Below, piece after piece: positions 16,277 to 24,942 of a stretch of 45,100 nucleotides of DNA. The notes under the pieces are model-generated. The model searched no databases and had not been told where the DNA came from. It worked only from the letters and a program-made list of their open reading frames with translations. This DNA comes from a bacterium (GTDB taxonomy: Bacteria; Verrucomicrobiota; Kiritimatiellia; CAIKKV01; CAIYGI01): assembly GCA_025360745.1 (NCBI GenBank), contig JANYBP010000056.1:1-45100 (forward strand), read 5' to 3'. Position 1 is the first letter of the stretch. The number at the start of each line of letters is the position of its first letter. Made by a program: the position numbers and the translations under genes.

Positions 16277-18475
16277 TCAGTTTTCCTTGTCGGCGTACTG
16301 CTGCTTCAGTTTGTCTATCACCGTGGCATCGGCCAGCGTGGTCACGTCGCCCATCACCTTGCCGTTGGCGATGTCCCGCAAAAGGCGCCGCATGATTTTA
16401 CCGCTGCGCGTCTTGGGCAGTTCCGCCGTGAAGATGATACTCTCCGGCCGCGCCAAAGCGCCGATTTTTTTGACCACGTGATCCTTGAGCTTCTGCGCCA
16501 GGTCCACGCTGGAGGAGGCCGAATCCTTGATCGTGACGAAGGCCGTGATCGCCTGCCCCTTGATTTCGTGCGCGGCGCCGACCACGGCCGCCTCCGCCAC
16601 GGAGGGATGATCCACCAGCGCCGATTCGACCTCCATGGTGCCGATGCGGTGTCCGGCGACGTTCAGCACGTCGTCCACGCGTCCGACGATCAGGAAATAG
16701 CCGTCCGTGTCGCGCTTGGCGCCGTCGCCCGTGAAATATGTGTTGGGCCACTTGGACCAATAGGTTTTGACGAAGCGTTCCTGGTCGCCGTAGACGCCGG
16801 CGGTCATGCCGGGCCACGGCTGCGTCAGCGCGAGATAGCCCCCGCCCACACCGATCTCCTTGCGGTCGTCATCCAGGATCGCCGCCTGAATGCCGGGCAG
16901 CGGCCGCCCGGCGAATCCCGGCCGCATGGTGTCGATGCCGGGCAGGGTGGTGATCAGGATGTGCCCCGTCTCGGTCTGCCACCAGGTATCCACAATCGGG
17001 CAGCGTTTCTTGCCGATGGTCTCGTAGTACCAGATCCAGGCCTCTGGATTGATCGGTTCGCCCACGCTGCCCAGCAGGCGCAGCGAGGAGAGATCGTGGC
17101 GATCGACCGGCTCGGCGCCCCACTTCATGAAGGTCCGGATGGCCGTCGGCGCCGTATACATGACCGTCACGCCATAGGCCTCCACCAGCGACCAGAAGCG
17201 GTCGCGGTCGGGCCAGTCCGGCGAACCTTCGTACATCAGGATCGTGGCGCCGTTGCAGAGCGGACCGTAGACCACGTAACTGTGGCCGGTAACCCAGCCG
17301 ATGTCCGCCGTGCACCAGAATAGATCCTGCGGCTTGAGGTCGAAGATCCATCTGCTCGTCGCATAGCAGCCGACCATGTAGCCGCCGGTGGAGTGGACAA
17401 TGCCCTTGGGCTTGCCGGTGGTGCCAGAGGTGTAGAGGATGAAAAGCATATCGTTCGAATCCATCGGTTCCGCCGGGCAGTCGGACGAGGCGTTTTGCAT
17501 CAGGTCGTCCCACCAAAGATCCCGCGCCGGGTTCATGCGCAGCGGGAACTTGCCGCGCCGGACGATGATCACCTTTTCGACGCAGGGCGTCTCGCGCACG
17601 GCGTAATCCGCGTCGTGCTTGAGCGGAACCAGCCCGCCGCGCCGGTAGCCACCGTCGGCCGTGATCAGTATCTTCGCGCCCGCGTCGTTGATGCGGTCGG
17701 CCAGCGACTCGGCCGAAAAGCCGCCGAAGACGACGGAATGCACCGCGCCGATGCGCGCGCAGGCCAGCATGGCGATGGCCAGTTCGGGAATCATCGGCAT
17801 GTAAATCGCCACCCGGTCGCCCTTGGCCACGCCCAGGCTTTTCAAAACGTTGCCGAACTTGCAGACCTGGCGGTGCAACTCGAAGTAGGTCAGGGTACAC
17901 TTGTCGCCCGGTTCCCCCTCCCAGATGATGGCCGCCTTGTTACGCAGCCCCTTTTGAAGATTGGCATCCAGGCAGTTGTAACTCAGGTTGGTTTTGCCGC
18001 CCACGAACCACTTGGCGTATGGCGCCTTCCACTCCAGCGCCTTGTCCCATTTTCTGAACCAGTGCAGTTCGCCAGCGTAACGCTCCCAGAATTTCGGACC
18101 CTCCTTGCGCGCCAGTTCGTAGATGCCCGGGTCGGTGACATTGGCCTGCGCCACGAATTCCGCCGAGGGGCGGAAGGAACGCTCCTCCTTCAGCAGGTCG
18201 CTGATCACGCCGCCGCCGGTGCGCGGTGCGGGCGCCGCGGAGGAGGGTGGGGGCGCGGTCGGAACCGGCTTGTTGGACGCGCCGGCTGCTTCCGGCTCCG
18301 GCTGGGTTCCGTGCGTTTGACCGAGCCAGTGCTCCAGATCCGAGCGGTTAAAGCGCCACTGTCGTCCGACTTTCCTGGCCGGAATCGTGCCCGCCACCAG
18401 CATCTTGTAAAGGGTGCTCTTGGGCGTTTTGAGGAACGCCACTGCTTCATCCAGGGTCATAACCCGTAAATCCAT
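16277..18475 (-). CDS. acs: AMP-forming acetyl-CoA synthetase with an N-terminal helix-turn-helix domain
   Basis: The catalytic part (about residues 90-732) makes acetyl-CoA from acetate, ATP and CoA. It has the P-loop [41 protein letters not shown] and the acetyl-regulated lysine region [12 protein letters not shown]. What is unusual is the N-terminus: residues 1-52 ([10 protein letters not shown]...[20 protein letters not shown]) form a MerR/excisionase-type helix-turn-helix, joined by a Pro/Ala-rich linker (53-90). The ORF runs through without interruption, and the start at 18475 has an AAAGGCGG site, so this appears to be a real fusion. A GTG within the linker end (VISDLLKEE) could in principle give a normal-length enzyme, but it lacks a ribosome binding site. 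The fusion could be a DNA-binding, metabolite-responsive enzyme; that role is inference. Confidence 0.93.
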   Translation of the reverse strand: MDLRVMTLDEAVAFLKTPKSTLYKMLVAGTIPARKVGRQWRFNRSDLEHWLGQTHGTQPEPEAAGASNKPVPTAPPPSSAAPAPRTGGGVISDLLKEERSFRPSAEFVAQANVTDPGIYELARKEGPKFWERYAGELHWFRKWDKALEWKAPYAKWFVGGKTNLSYNCLDANLQKGLRNKAAIIWEGEPGDKCTLTYFELHRQVCKFGNVLKSLGVAKGDRVAIYMPMIPELAIAMLACARIGAVHSVVFGGFSAESLADRINDAGAKILITADGGYRRGGLVPLKHDADYAVRETPCVEKVIIVRRGKFPLRMNPARDLWWDDLMQNASSDCPAEPMDSNDMLFILYTSGTTGKPKGIVHSTGGYMVGCYATSRWIFDLKPQDLFWCTADIGWVTGHSYVVYGPLCNGATILMYEGSPDWPDRDRFWSLVEAYGVTVMYTAPTAIRTFMKWGAEPVDRHDLSSLRLLGSVGEPINPEAWIWYYETIGKKRCPIVDTWWQTETGHILITTLPGIDTMRPGFAGRPLPGIQAAILDDDRKEIGVGGGYLALTQPWPGMTAGVYGDQERFVKTYWSKWPNTYFTGDGAKRDTDGYFLIVGRVDDVLNVAGHRIGTMEVESALVDHPSVAEAAVVGAAHEIKGQAITAFVTIKDSASSSVDLAQKLKDHVVKKIGALARPESIIFTAELPKTRSGKIMRRLLRDIANGKVMGDVTTLADATVIDKLKQQYADKEN

Positions 18476-18623
18476 GGCAAGCCGCCTTTCTCGTTAATCG
18501 CCGCTATTATCCGCTAATCACTGTCATCGTACAAGCGTTTTTTTTGCAAATAGCGATTATCCGCCACGGTAAGCGCGAACAATGTGAATAAACCGGGAGG
18601 GCATATATTGATTAAAAACATGG

Positions 18624-18651
18624 TTGACAGCACGCGACATGGCGTTGTAAA
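18624..18651 (+). promoter_or_regulatory. Candidate sigma-70 promoter for the riboswitch-peptide-rSAM transcript
   Basis: A perfect TTGACA -35 box (18624-18629) is followed, after 16 bases, by TGTAAA (18646-18651) as a possible -10 box; TAAAAA at an 18-base spacing is an alternative. The predicted start near 18658 would place the cobalamin riboswitch at the very 5' end of the RNA. The divergent acs gene begins 150 bases away on the other strand. Confidence 0.55.
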
Positions 18652-18675
18652 AAGCCCGCGCGCACATTTTTGAGA

Positions 18676-18836
18676 GTGCCGGCATCTCGGAACGCGGTGT
18701 AAATCCGCGACGGTCCCGCCGCTGTAATCGGGGAGTTTGGCCGCAATGCGCCACTGGTTTGCGTTCGCCGAAGGCGGACAGCGGGCCGGGAAGGCGTGGC
18801 CGGGCAGCGATCCGAAAGTCAGAAGACCTGTCGGCA
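18676..18836 (+). ncRNA. Cobalamin (adenosylcobalamin-class) riboswitch aptamer
   Basis: The conserved core elements occur in order: GGTGTAAATCCGCGACGGTC and CCGCCGCTGTAATCGGGGA (18696-18734), GCCACTGG (18750-18757), GGGAAGGC (18788-18795), and the B12 box AGTCAGAAGACCTG (18818-18831). The outer P1 stem can pair TGCCG (18677-18681) with CGGCA (18832-18836). These match the cobalamin riboswitch consensus closely. It lies in the leader of the peptide/radical SAM genes on the plus strand, so B12 level should control their expression. The AdoCbl class is the default guess; distinguishing it from the MeCbl/HyCbl class needs a covariance-model search. Confidence 0.93.
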
Positions 18837-18864
18837 TGTTCTAGTGCGTAGCGGAATCCAATGG

Positions 18865-18914
18865 AAAAGGGTTCCAGCAGACCGATTGTTCGGTCTGCTG
18901 GGACCCTTTTTCGT
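18865..18914 (+). terminator. Strong intrinsic terminator, probable riboswitch expression platform
   Basis: The arm 18865-18885 pairs with 18890-18910 around a TTGT loop, giving about 20 base pairs plus one wobble, followed by a T run (TTTTTCGTTTTT). It stands between the riboswitch and the peptide start codon, so readthrough must be controlled for the downstream genes to be expressed. A shorter upstream hairpin can form between GGAATCC (18853-18859) and GGGTTCC (18869-18875), with one G-U pair. It would tie up the base of the terminator's 5' arm and could act as an antiterminator. Confidence 0.9.
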
Positions 18915-18982
18915 TTTTCCGAACGGGCTCATGCCTGCCGGAGCCCATTTTTACGGCAGGCGAAGAAAAGCAGGAGCAGCGC

Positions 18983-19096
18983 ATGAAACAGAGCAAGGTA
19001 AAGAAAAGTCAGGCAATTGTCGCCAGCCGCAAGGCTTGCAAGACCAACGGTACGGGCCTTTCGCACTACATCTTGATGGATCGTAAAGCGAAATAA
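18983..19096 (+). CDS. cbpA: Small RiPP-like precursor peptide (CbpA-like), 37 residues
   Basis: A 37-codon ORF has an excellent ribosome binding site (AGGAG at 18972-18976, 6 bases before the ATG). Its TAA overlaps the ATG of the radical SAM gene (TAATG), so the two are translationally coupled. The peptide has a lysine-rich leader-like start (MKQSKVKKSQAIVASRKA) and a distinctive C-terminal part, CKTNGTGLSHYILMDRKAK, with a single cysteine (C19) and potential modification sites S27, H28 and Y29. From memory it resembles precursors annotated 'modified peptide precursor CbpA', found with the maturase CbpB; that name needs checking. It has no signal peptide. The chemistry and purpose of the mature product are unknown; control by a cobalamin riboswitch suggests a link to cobalt or corrinoid metabolism. 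Confidence 0.8.
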   Translation: MKQSKVKKSQAIVASRKACKTNGTGLSHYILMDRKAK

Positions 19097-20502
19097 TGCA
19101 TACGCATTCCGTTCCCGGAGCGGCCCCATCGCGGGGCCGCTATTTTAACACAGGCAATGGGCCTCATTTGCAGCCCGTCGATATCGGTCACGACGCCTAT
19201 CTGGCCCTGATCGAGCCCGATACGGCGTTCTGGTCGCTCGTTCGCAAAGACGCGCTCGCCGATACGCTGGCAAACCCCGCGTTTCGCGCGGCCGTGGCGA
19301 AGAAACACGGCGCCTTCGCCAAAGAGATGCGCGCGCTCCGCTTCGGGCTCAAGCCATCGGCCGTTTATTTCAATCCGACCGAACGCTGCAATCTCAATTG
19401 CAGGTACTGTTACATTCCGGAAAAAATGCGCAAGCACGGCCGGCACATGTCGCAAAAACGGATGTTCGATGCGCTGGAGCGGCTGAAGCAATACTTCAAA
19501 ACGACCATGCCGAAGAACCGCCTGCCGCAGGTCGTTTTCCACGGCGCGGAACCGATGCTCAATCGCGAAGCTCTGTTTGCCGCCATCGAGCGCTACGGCG
19601 ACTCCTTCCGCTTCGGTGTTCAGACCAACGCGACCCTGCTCGACGACTCCGCCATCGGGTTTCTGACCGAACGCGGGGTCGGTATCGGGCTTTCGCTTGA
19701 CGCAGCCAGCCCGGCGATCGCCAACAGGACGCGCCGTTCGTGGAGCGGGGAGGGCGTCTTCGGCGCTGTCGATGCCGCCATGCGGAAACTCAAAGGCTAT
19801 GCCGGTTTCAACGTGATTTGCACGATCACGAACGAAAATCTCAAGCATCTGACGGCCTTGGCGGACTTTTTCCATGCGCGCGAGGCGCCGGCATGCATGC
19901 TTAATATCGTCCGCTGCACGCTGCCGGGCGCGCGGGCGATCAAGCCGGACGATCACACGGCGGCCAGTTTCTTTCTCGCCGCGTTGGATCGGACGCACGA
20001 GTTATTCAAGCGCACCGGACGCAAACTGGTTGTGGCCAACTTCGCCAACGTGCTCGTTTCCATCCTCGCCCCGACGGCGCGGCGGCTCATGTGCGACATT
20101 TCTCCATGCGGTGGCGGGCGTTGTTTCTTCGCGCTCGCGCCGGATGGCGGACTTTATCCCTGCAGCGAGTTCATCGGTCTGCCTGAGTTTCGGGGAGGGA
20201 ACTTGTTCGAAGACGATATCGCCGGCGTCCTCCAAACACCCGCCTTTACGAAAGTAACGGGCCGCAAAGTGGAAAATATCGAGCCCTGCGACAACTGCGC
20301 GATCCGGCACTTCTGCGGGGCGCCCTGTCCGGCGGAGGCGCATGCGATGAACGGCGGCATGCAGCGCACCGGGGCCTTCTGCGAGTTCTACGAACAACAG
20401 GTCCGGTATGCTTTCCGTCTGGTCGCGGATGGCATCGCCGACGACTACCTGTGGGATGGATGGGACAAGGATTCCGTCACGACATTCGCATGGCGGCGAT
20501 GA
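19096..20502 (+). CDS. cbpB: Peptide-modifying radical SAM/SPASM enzyme (CbpB-like)
   Basis: This 468-residue radical SAM enzyme has the CX3CX2C motif at C98, C102 and C105 (ERCNLNCRYCYIP) and a GAEP motif near residue 150. Its SPASM-type auxiliary cluster domain has nine cysteines: C333, C338, C343, C356, C398, C401, C407, C411 and C429. Auxiliary-cluster SPASM proteins beside tiny peptide genes typically install thioether, C-C or other crosslinks in ribosomal peptides. Residues 1-85 form an N-terminal extension that may contribute to peptide binding, although no clear PqqD-like RRE is visible. Its start codon overlaps the peptide stop, and both sit behind the cobalamin riboswitch. No protease or exporter follows, so processing of the product is unexplained. 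Confidence 0.9.
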   Translation: MHTHSVPGAAPSRGRYFNTGNGPHLQPVDIGHDAYLALIEPDTAFWSLVRKDALADTLANPAFRAAVAKKHGAFAKEMRALRFGLKPSAVYFNPTERCNLNCRYCYIPEKMRKHGRHMSQKRMFDALERLKQYFKTTMPKNRLPQVVFHGAEPMLNREALFAAIERYGDSFRFGVQTNATLLDDSAIGFLTERGVGIGLSLDAASPAIANRTRRSWSGEGVFGAVDAAMRKLKGYAGFNVICTITNENLKHLTALADFFHAREAPACMLNIVRCTLPGARAIKPDDHTAASFFLAALDRTHELFKRTGRKLVVANFANVLVSILAPTARRLMCDISPCGGGRCFFALAPDGGLYPCSEFIGLPEFRGGNLFEDDIAGVLQTPAFTKVTGRKVENIEPCDNCAIRHFCGAPCPAEAHAMNGGMQRTGAFCEFYEQQVRYAFRLVADGIADDYLWDGWDKDSVTTFAWRR

Positions 20503-20526
20503 TTCCTCGCCGCCGCCTCCGGCGGG

Positions 20527-20919
20527 TCAGCGCTGCTTGAGCAGGTTGTTGACCTTCTCGAGCAGGGCGGGCAACTGGACGGGTTTCTCCATGAAGTCCT
20601 GGACCGGCATCCAGTCCGGGTCGATGTCCTGGGCGGAAAAATCCATCGGGAAATCCTGGTTGATGCCGGTCAGCATGATGATCGGCAGATTCTCGATGGC
20701 CGGCATGCGCCGGATCTGGCGCGCCAGATCGAAGCCGGCGACGGGATTGTCGGGAAACATCACGTCGAGAATGACCAGGTCGGGCTTGTTATCGGCGATT
20801 TTTTGCAGGGCGTTGTCGGTTGAATGCAGCGTGGACACCTCATGTCCTTTCGCGCGCATGAGTGACGCCGTGTTGTCCGCCAATTCCACATCGTCGTCCA
20901 CGATCATGATTCGTGCCAT
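20527..20919 (-). CDS. Single-domain response regulator (CheY-like receiver)
   Basis: This 130-residue receiver domain has no output domain. The acidic pocket is D8/D9, the phosphoacceptor D52 (LVILDVMF), the conserved threonine T84 (IMLTG) and the lysine K112 (MEKP). It follows the histidine kinase gene by 21 bases with an AAGGAG site, so the two are very likely a pair. Without a DNA-binding or enzymatic domain, it probably acts through protein contacts or as part of a phosphorelay. A target is not visible here. Confidence 0.92.
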   Translation of the reverse strand: MARIMIVDDDVELADNTASLMRAKGHEVSTLHSTDNALQKIADNKPDLVILDVMFPDNPVAGFDLARQIRRMPAIENLPIIMLTGINQDFPMDFSAQDIDPDWMPVQDFMEKPVQLPALLEKVNNLLKQR

Positions 20920-20940
20920 CGCGTCTGCTCCTTCCGATTG

Positions 20941-22344
20941 TCAACCCGTTGGTATGAACACCTGAAATACCGTGCCTTTGTCATGTTCGCTGTCCACGGC
21001 GATCGCCAGACCCAGGTTGCGGACAATTTGCCGGACAATGGCCAACCCGAGGCCCGTCGAGTTCGGATTGAAGTCCGCCGCCTCCTGCGCGCGGTAAAAA
21101 TCCTCGAAGACGTGAGGCAGAGCCTTGTCGCTGATGCCGATGCCGTGATCGGCCACACTCACGCGCACCCGCGCCGCCTGCTCTTCGATCCCGACTTCCA
21201 CGATTCCGCCCGCGCGCGAATATACTACCGCATTCGCGACGATATTCGCGAAGAGAATTTTCAACTGCTTGGGATTGCCGGGCGCGCCGGCCTCGCCGGT
21301 TAGTTCGATGGAGACCCGCTTGTCCGCCGCCAGGCCCTGCAGGTCATGCAGGACGGACTCCAGCAAGGTGCGTAAATTCACCGGCTCGACGGCGACGCGC
21401 TCGCCGGTCGGAGCGGAACGCAGGCTTCCCAGCATCATGATATCGCCGATCCGCGCCCGCAACGCCACCGATCGCGCATCGATCTTGCCGATGATCTGGC
21501 GCACGCTTTCGGGGGTTTCGTCCCAGTGTGTTTGCTTGAGTATCTGAATGTTGCTTTCGATTCCCGAAAACGGCGCCTTCAGGTCGTGCGTCACGCGCAG
21601 CATTTGCAGGTTGATCGCCTCGTCCGCGCGCTTGAGCTGTTTGTTGGCCGTCTCGAGTTCACGGTCCCGTTGCCGCACGGCTTCCGAAAGCGACGAGACC
21701 AGATACCAGACGATGACCCACACAAAGACCGCCGGAACGGCGAAAATCGTGGCCGGCAGCAGGTCCGGCAAATCCGTTGTGGCGGTGGACAGGATGCAGG
21801 GATGGGGAAGCAGCCCCGCGCACTCCAGGAAGACCGTCGCCAGAAAGAGCAGCGCGCTGAGCACCGTCACGATAAAGCTGTCGCGGCGGTCGAAGAAGAT
21901 GCAGGCCAGCGTGATGTGGAATAGATAGGAGAAACCGATCACGGTGGTGGTCGCTCCGACCAGATAAACCAGCATGGTCAGCACAATCAGGTCGGAGGCG
22001 ATCTGGAACCAGATGTTCGCCGCGACATCGCGCCAGGAACAGAGCGGACGCGTGGAGAGCGAACGGATCCAGCGGATCGAGCCCAGGTTCAAGAGCGCGA
22101 GGATGCCGGCCAGACTTAAGGGCCAGCCGCCCGGCGGCACAAGTCCGAAACGTCCGAGGATCGCCGGTCCGAGCAGATAATCCGCCGTGCCGAAGCCCAG
22201 TAAGCCGGCGACAGCGATCCAGCGAATGCGCGTGAACCAGCGGGCATTGTGCAGCAGAATCGCGCCCGTCAAATCTTCGGTTCCGCCCGGCCGTTTCGCG
22301 TCCTCGTCCGGCGCGGGTTCTGGATCTAGCCTGAAGGAGTTCAT
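20941..22344 (-). CDS. Membrane sensor histidine kinase
   Basis: The 467-residue protein has about six N-terminal membrane helices (roughly 38-60, 74-92, 112-133, 137-152, 157-178 and 196-217). A short coiled-coil-like linker follows, then a HisKA domain with phosphoacceptor H253 (RVTHDLKAPF). The HATPase domain shows the N-box (ANIVANAVVY), VADHGIGI and GLGLAIV. No PAS or periplasmic sensor domain is seen, so the membrane segment is probably the sensing part. It is co-transcribed with the response regulator downstream and with the small helical protein upstream (15-base gap). The signal is unknown. Confidence 0.92.
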   Translation of the reverse strand: MNSFRLDPEPAPDEDAKRPGGTEDLTGAILLHNARWFTRIRWIAVAGLLGFGTADYLLGPAILGRFGLVPPGGWPLSLAGILALLNLGSIRWIRSLSTRPLCSWRDVAANIWFQIASDLIVLTMLVYLVGATTTVIGFSYLFHITLACIFFDRRDSFIVTVLSALLFLATVFLECAGLLPHPCILSTATTDLPDLLPATIFAVPAVFVWVIVWYLVSSLSEAVRQRDRELETANKQLKRADEAINLQMLRVTHDLKAPFSGIESNIQILKQTHWDETPESVRQIIGKIDARSVALRARIGDIMMLGSLRSAPTGERVAVEPVNLRTLLESVLHDLQGLAADKRVSIELTGEAGAPGNPKQLKILFANIVANAVVYSRAGGIVEVGIEEQAARVRVSVADHGIGISDKALPHVFEDFYRAQEAADFNPNSTGLGLAIVRQIVRNLGLAIAVDSEHDKGTVFQVFIPTG

Positions 22345-22359
22345 GAAATCGCGCCCTCT

Positions 22360-22815
22360 TCAGAAATAGCGCATGGCCCGCAGCTTTTTCAACATGCCGA
22401 TGTCGCGCTCCTCCACCAGAATCAGCTTTTCCAGCACCGCGCGCACATCGTCTTTGAGCGGCTGTTCGAGAATGGAGCGGTAAAGCGCCATCAGTTTCAT
22501 GTCATGACCGAGAGTGGCTTCGATCAAGGTCGTGCCGTCAACCGACGCGGGGGTGAATTCCGGCAGGCGAAGTTCATCGGTGAGGTCTCTCGACACGGCG
22601 GACCGGAGTTTCACTTTCCGGAGGCGCCGCAGCATGACCGGGTCCAGCCGACCGAGGGCCATCTTCTGGTGATGGCGCCGCCGGGCAAGATAGTAAGTCA
22701 ACATCCGCACGCCGTTATCCGCGGTGCGGTCGCGTATCTCCGCGCAATTCGTTTCCAGCCGGATTTCGGAGTCCTGGCAACGATCCAAAAGTTTACCCAG
22801 CGTGGCGCTCGCCAT
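22360..22815 (-). CDS. Small helical protein, possibly ferritin-like or rubrerythrin-related
   Basis: I do not recognise this 151-residue protein with certainty. It is almost entirely helical and charged, with two long helix-rich halves (about 5-60 and 90-148). Acidic/His-rich stretches such as LIEATLGHDMKLMALYRSIL and LVEERDIGMLKKL recall the four-helix ferritin-like bundles used to handle iron or oxidative stress. The exact ExxH metal ligand pattern is not clear. The start at 22815 has a GGGAGGAA site. It is the first gene of a probable operon with the histidine kinase and response regulator, so it may be part of their sensing or stress function. Confidence 0.72.
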   Translation of the reverse strand: MASATLGKLLDRCQDSEIRLETNCAEIRDRTADNGVRMLTYYLARRRHHQKMALGRLDPVMLRRLRKVKLRSAVSRDLTDELRLPEFTPASVDGTTLIEATLGHDMKLMALYRSILEQPLKDDVRAVLEKLILVEERDIGMLKKLRAMRYF

Positions 22816-22905
22816 CGTCTATTCCTCCCGGCGCCGGTCTATCCGACCGGCGGTGAATACGGCAAAAATCGAAACTGGGTTGGAAGCTGCGGAAGTCGCG
22901 GCGCT

Positions 22906-23784
22906 TCACGCGATGGCCCGCACGGCCGCCGAGTCGGCGAATTGCGCCACCAGCGGGGCTACAACGTCGCGCACGTACTCGCGCCAGGTCTGTTGGACCT
23001 CCGGCCAGCGCGCCAGTTCGTCCTCGGACTCCTGAAGCAGCGCCGCGATGGCCGATTTCGGATCGACATCTTCCCCCGGAAACACGTGCGCGGCGGTCAG
23101 CTTGCCGGTGGCGGAATCGGTGCCCAGACTCTTGTCGGCCGCCAGCGGCGAGGGCGAGGTGTCCAGTAGATCGTCCGCCAGTTGATATGCCGTGCCCAGC
23201 GCGTAACCCGCCCGCCGCAGGGCCGCGACCCGTTCCGCTTGCGGCCCGCCCGCGCAGGCGGCGGCAAATCCGAACAAAGCGCCGGTTTTGCGCCGGGCAA
23301 TGCCGACACAGTGAGCCCATGACGCATCGGCGTTGGGGCCGGCAAACTCCTGTTCCGCCTGGGCATCGCACATCTCGTGGAGGGTGGAAACCATCATGGG
23401 CAACTGGGAGGGCAGGGACTCCTGAATGGCATTGCCCGCCAGGCTCACCAGCAGGTCGCCCAGCAGCACCGCCGCGCGGGTGCCTTCCGAAACCCAGAGC
23501 GCGGGCATGCCGCGGCGGCGCGTGCCGCCGTCCACGATGTCGTCATGCAGCAAACTCGCCGCGTGCAGCATTTCCACCGCGGCGGCGGCCTGGCAGAGGA
23601 CTGGCCGCGGGACGCCGGCCGGAGCTCCGACGCCGAGCAGCAGCCGGGCGCGCAGCATTTTGCCTCCGTCCACGCTGGGCGCGAATCGAGCCACATGCGC
23701 GTGCAGCGAGGTCTGACGCAACGCATCGCGAACGATCCGCCGCACCTCATTCAAAGTATCATCGAGATCGGAATGACCGCGCAT
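22906..23784 (-). CDS. Polyprenyl (isoprenyl) diphosphate synthase
   Basis: This enzyme extends an allylic diphosphate with isopentenyl diphosphate units to make precursors for the quinone side chain, the cell-wall lipid carrier or carotenoids. The 292-residue product has both aspartate-rich motifs: DDIVD in ASLLHDDIVDGG, and DDLLD in AYQLADDLLDTS. It also has the GGKMLRARLLL motif near the N-terminus. The frame stays open upstream, but the start at 23784 (MRGHSDLDD) has an AAGGA site and gives normal family length. Chain length cannot be read from the sequence with confidence. A role in menaquinone supply to the nearby cytochromes is possible but not shown. Confidence 0.88.
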   Translation of the reverse strand: MRGHSDLDDTLNEVRRIVRDALRQTSLHAHVARFAPSVDGGKMLRARLLLGVGAPAGVPRPVLCQAAAAVEMLHAASLLHDDIVDGGTRRRGMPALWVSEGTRAAVLLGDLLVSLAGNAIQESLPSQLPMMVSTLHEMCDAQAEQEFAGPNADASWAHCVGIARRKTGALFGFAAACAGGPQAERVAALRRAGYALGTAYQLADDLLDTSPSPLAADKSLGTDSATGKLTAAHVFPGEDVDPKSAIAALLQESEDELARWPEVQQTWREYVRDVVAPLVAQFADSAAVRAIA

Positions 23785-23931
23785 GGCTGATGTCCTTATC
23801 CAGGATAATTCGTTCCGCGTGAAAATAGCAATTATGCCGTCTGACCGGCAATAACAAAACAAGACAAACATACGATTGAAGGGATGCCGCATGACCTGCG
23901 CGAAAGCTCCCGCGCACGGGGCGGCGGCCAA

Positions 23932-24942
23932 TCAATCCTGCGTTCTCGAACCTGCCTGACGATTCCGCCATTGGCGCGGGGAAAAATGGGTCTTCTGGTG
24001 AAAGCGGCGCGCGAAGTACCCCGGATCGTCGTAGCCCACCAGCCGCGCCACCTCATTGATGCTTAAGGTGGGGTTTTGCAGCAGTTTCCGGGCATGTGCG
24101 ATGCGTTGATTCGTCAGGTACTCGTTGAAGGGACTGCCCACATGCTCGCGAAAGAGCGTGGTAAAATGATTTGGGGTAAGCCGTGCGGCCGCGGCAAGTT
24201 CCTTGACCGTGAGCGGCAGGTCCGGGCGCTGCCGCACCAGTTCGCAGGCGATATGCACCAGTAGCGGCTTTTCGCCGGTGGCGCCGGCCGGACGGCGCCG
24301 CCGGGCGGCTTTTGCCCAGGCCGTCTCTCCAAGAAAGCGTTTCAGATCGACCGGCGACTCCTCCCGCCCCGCATGCAGTTTGCGGATGCGAACGTTCAAT
24401 TCCCGGTTGTGCCGGACCGTCTGAATAGCATAACTCATGGTCTGCATCGCCGACTTGAGCAAGCGCAGCCGATCTTCGTCCAGCCGCGGGAGCTTCAGGA
24501 ACGCCTTATGGAGTTCAGCAAGGGCGACGCCGAGCTTTTCGCCCCGCCGCCGGACTTCTTCCCACGCATCCATGGATGTGAAGGAACAGGAGCTCAGAAC
24601 GGCGATGGACTCGCCCGCGGCGCCGGTGGCGGGACAGGTCAGCACGGAAGACCCGGCATGGCAGCGCTGCTCCATGGAACCGCCGTTGCAGGCCGCCACC
24701 GCCATCAATATGTGGCACATGCGGCAATGTTTTGCCCCTTCCGGCGCGCTCTGGATCAATTTGCAGAAGGCGGGCTGTAGTTGCGTCTGCGAATCGCCAT
24801 GCGCCTGCCCCCAGCCGGATGCTTCGGGGTAAACGATCAGCAGCCTCGATCCCGTCGCCTCGGCCGTCATCTCGGCGACCTGCCGGATCAGCGGATGTCT
24901 GACATCCAGCTTCTCGTCGGAACCGCCAGGTTTTACGTTCAT
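23932..24942 (-). CDS. AraC-family regulator with an N-terminal PocR-type sensory domain
   Basis: The product is about 336 residues. Residues 15-160 look like a PocR ligand domain, with the family's cysteine-rich centre (FCKLIQS, HCRMCH, RCHAGSSVLTCP) and a late IAVLSSCSF strand. This domain senses small molecules or redox-active ligands in regulators such as PocR of the B12/propanediol system. Residues 230-330 hold two AraC helix-turn-helix motifs (KELAAAARLTPNHFTTLF and INEVARLVGYDDPGYFARRF). The frame extends upstream; the start is either 24951 or 24942, the latter having a weak GGGA at reasonable spacing. It lies just downstream of the NapC-type cytochrome gene in the same direction and may regulate the cytochrome cluster. 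Confidence 0.87.
   Translation of the reverse strand: MNVKPGGSDEKLDVRHPLIRQVAEMTAEATGSRLLIVYPEASGWGQAHGDSQTQLQPAFCKLIQSAPEGAKHCRMCHILMAVAACNGGSMEQRCHAGSSVLTCPATGAAGESIAVLSSCSFTSMDAWEEVRRRGEKLGVALAELHKAFLKLPRLDEDRLRLLKSAMQTMSYAIQTVRHNRELNVRIRKLHAGREESPVDLKRFLGETAWAKAARRRRPAGATGEKPLLVHIACELVRQRPDLPLTVKELAAAARLTPNHFTTLFREHVGSPFNEYLTNQRIAHARKLLQNPTLSINEVARLVGYDDPGYFARRFHQKTHFSPRQWRNRQAGSRTQD

Noticed and set aside
18796-19086. 96-codon plus-strand frame overlapping the riboswitch, terminator and small peptide
   Set aside because: It crosses the riboswitch and terminator and is out of frame with the better-supported 37-residue peptide, which has the ribosome binding site and the overlap with the maturase.
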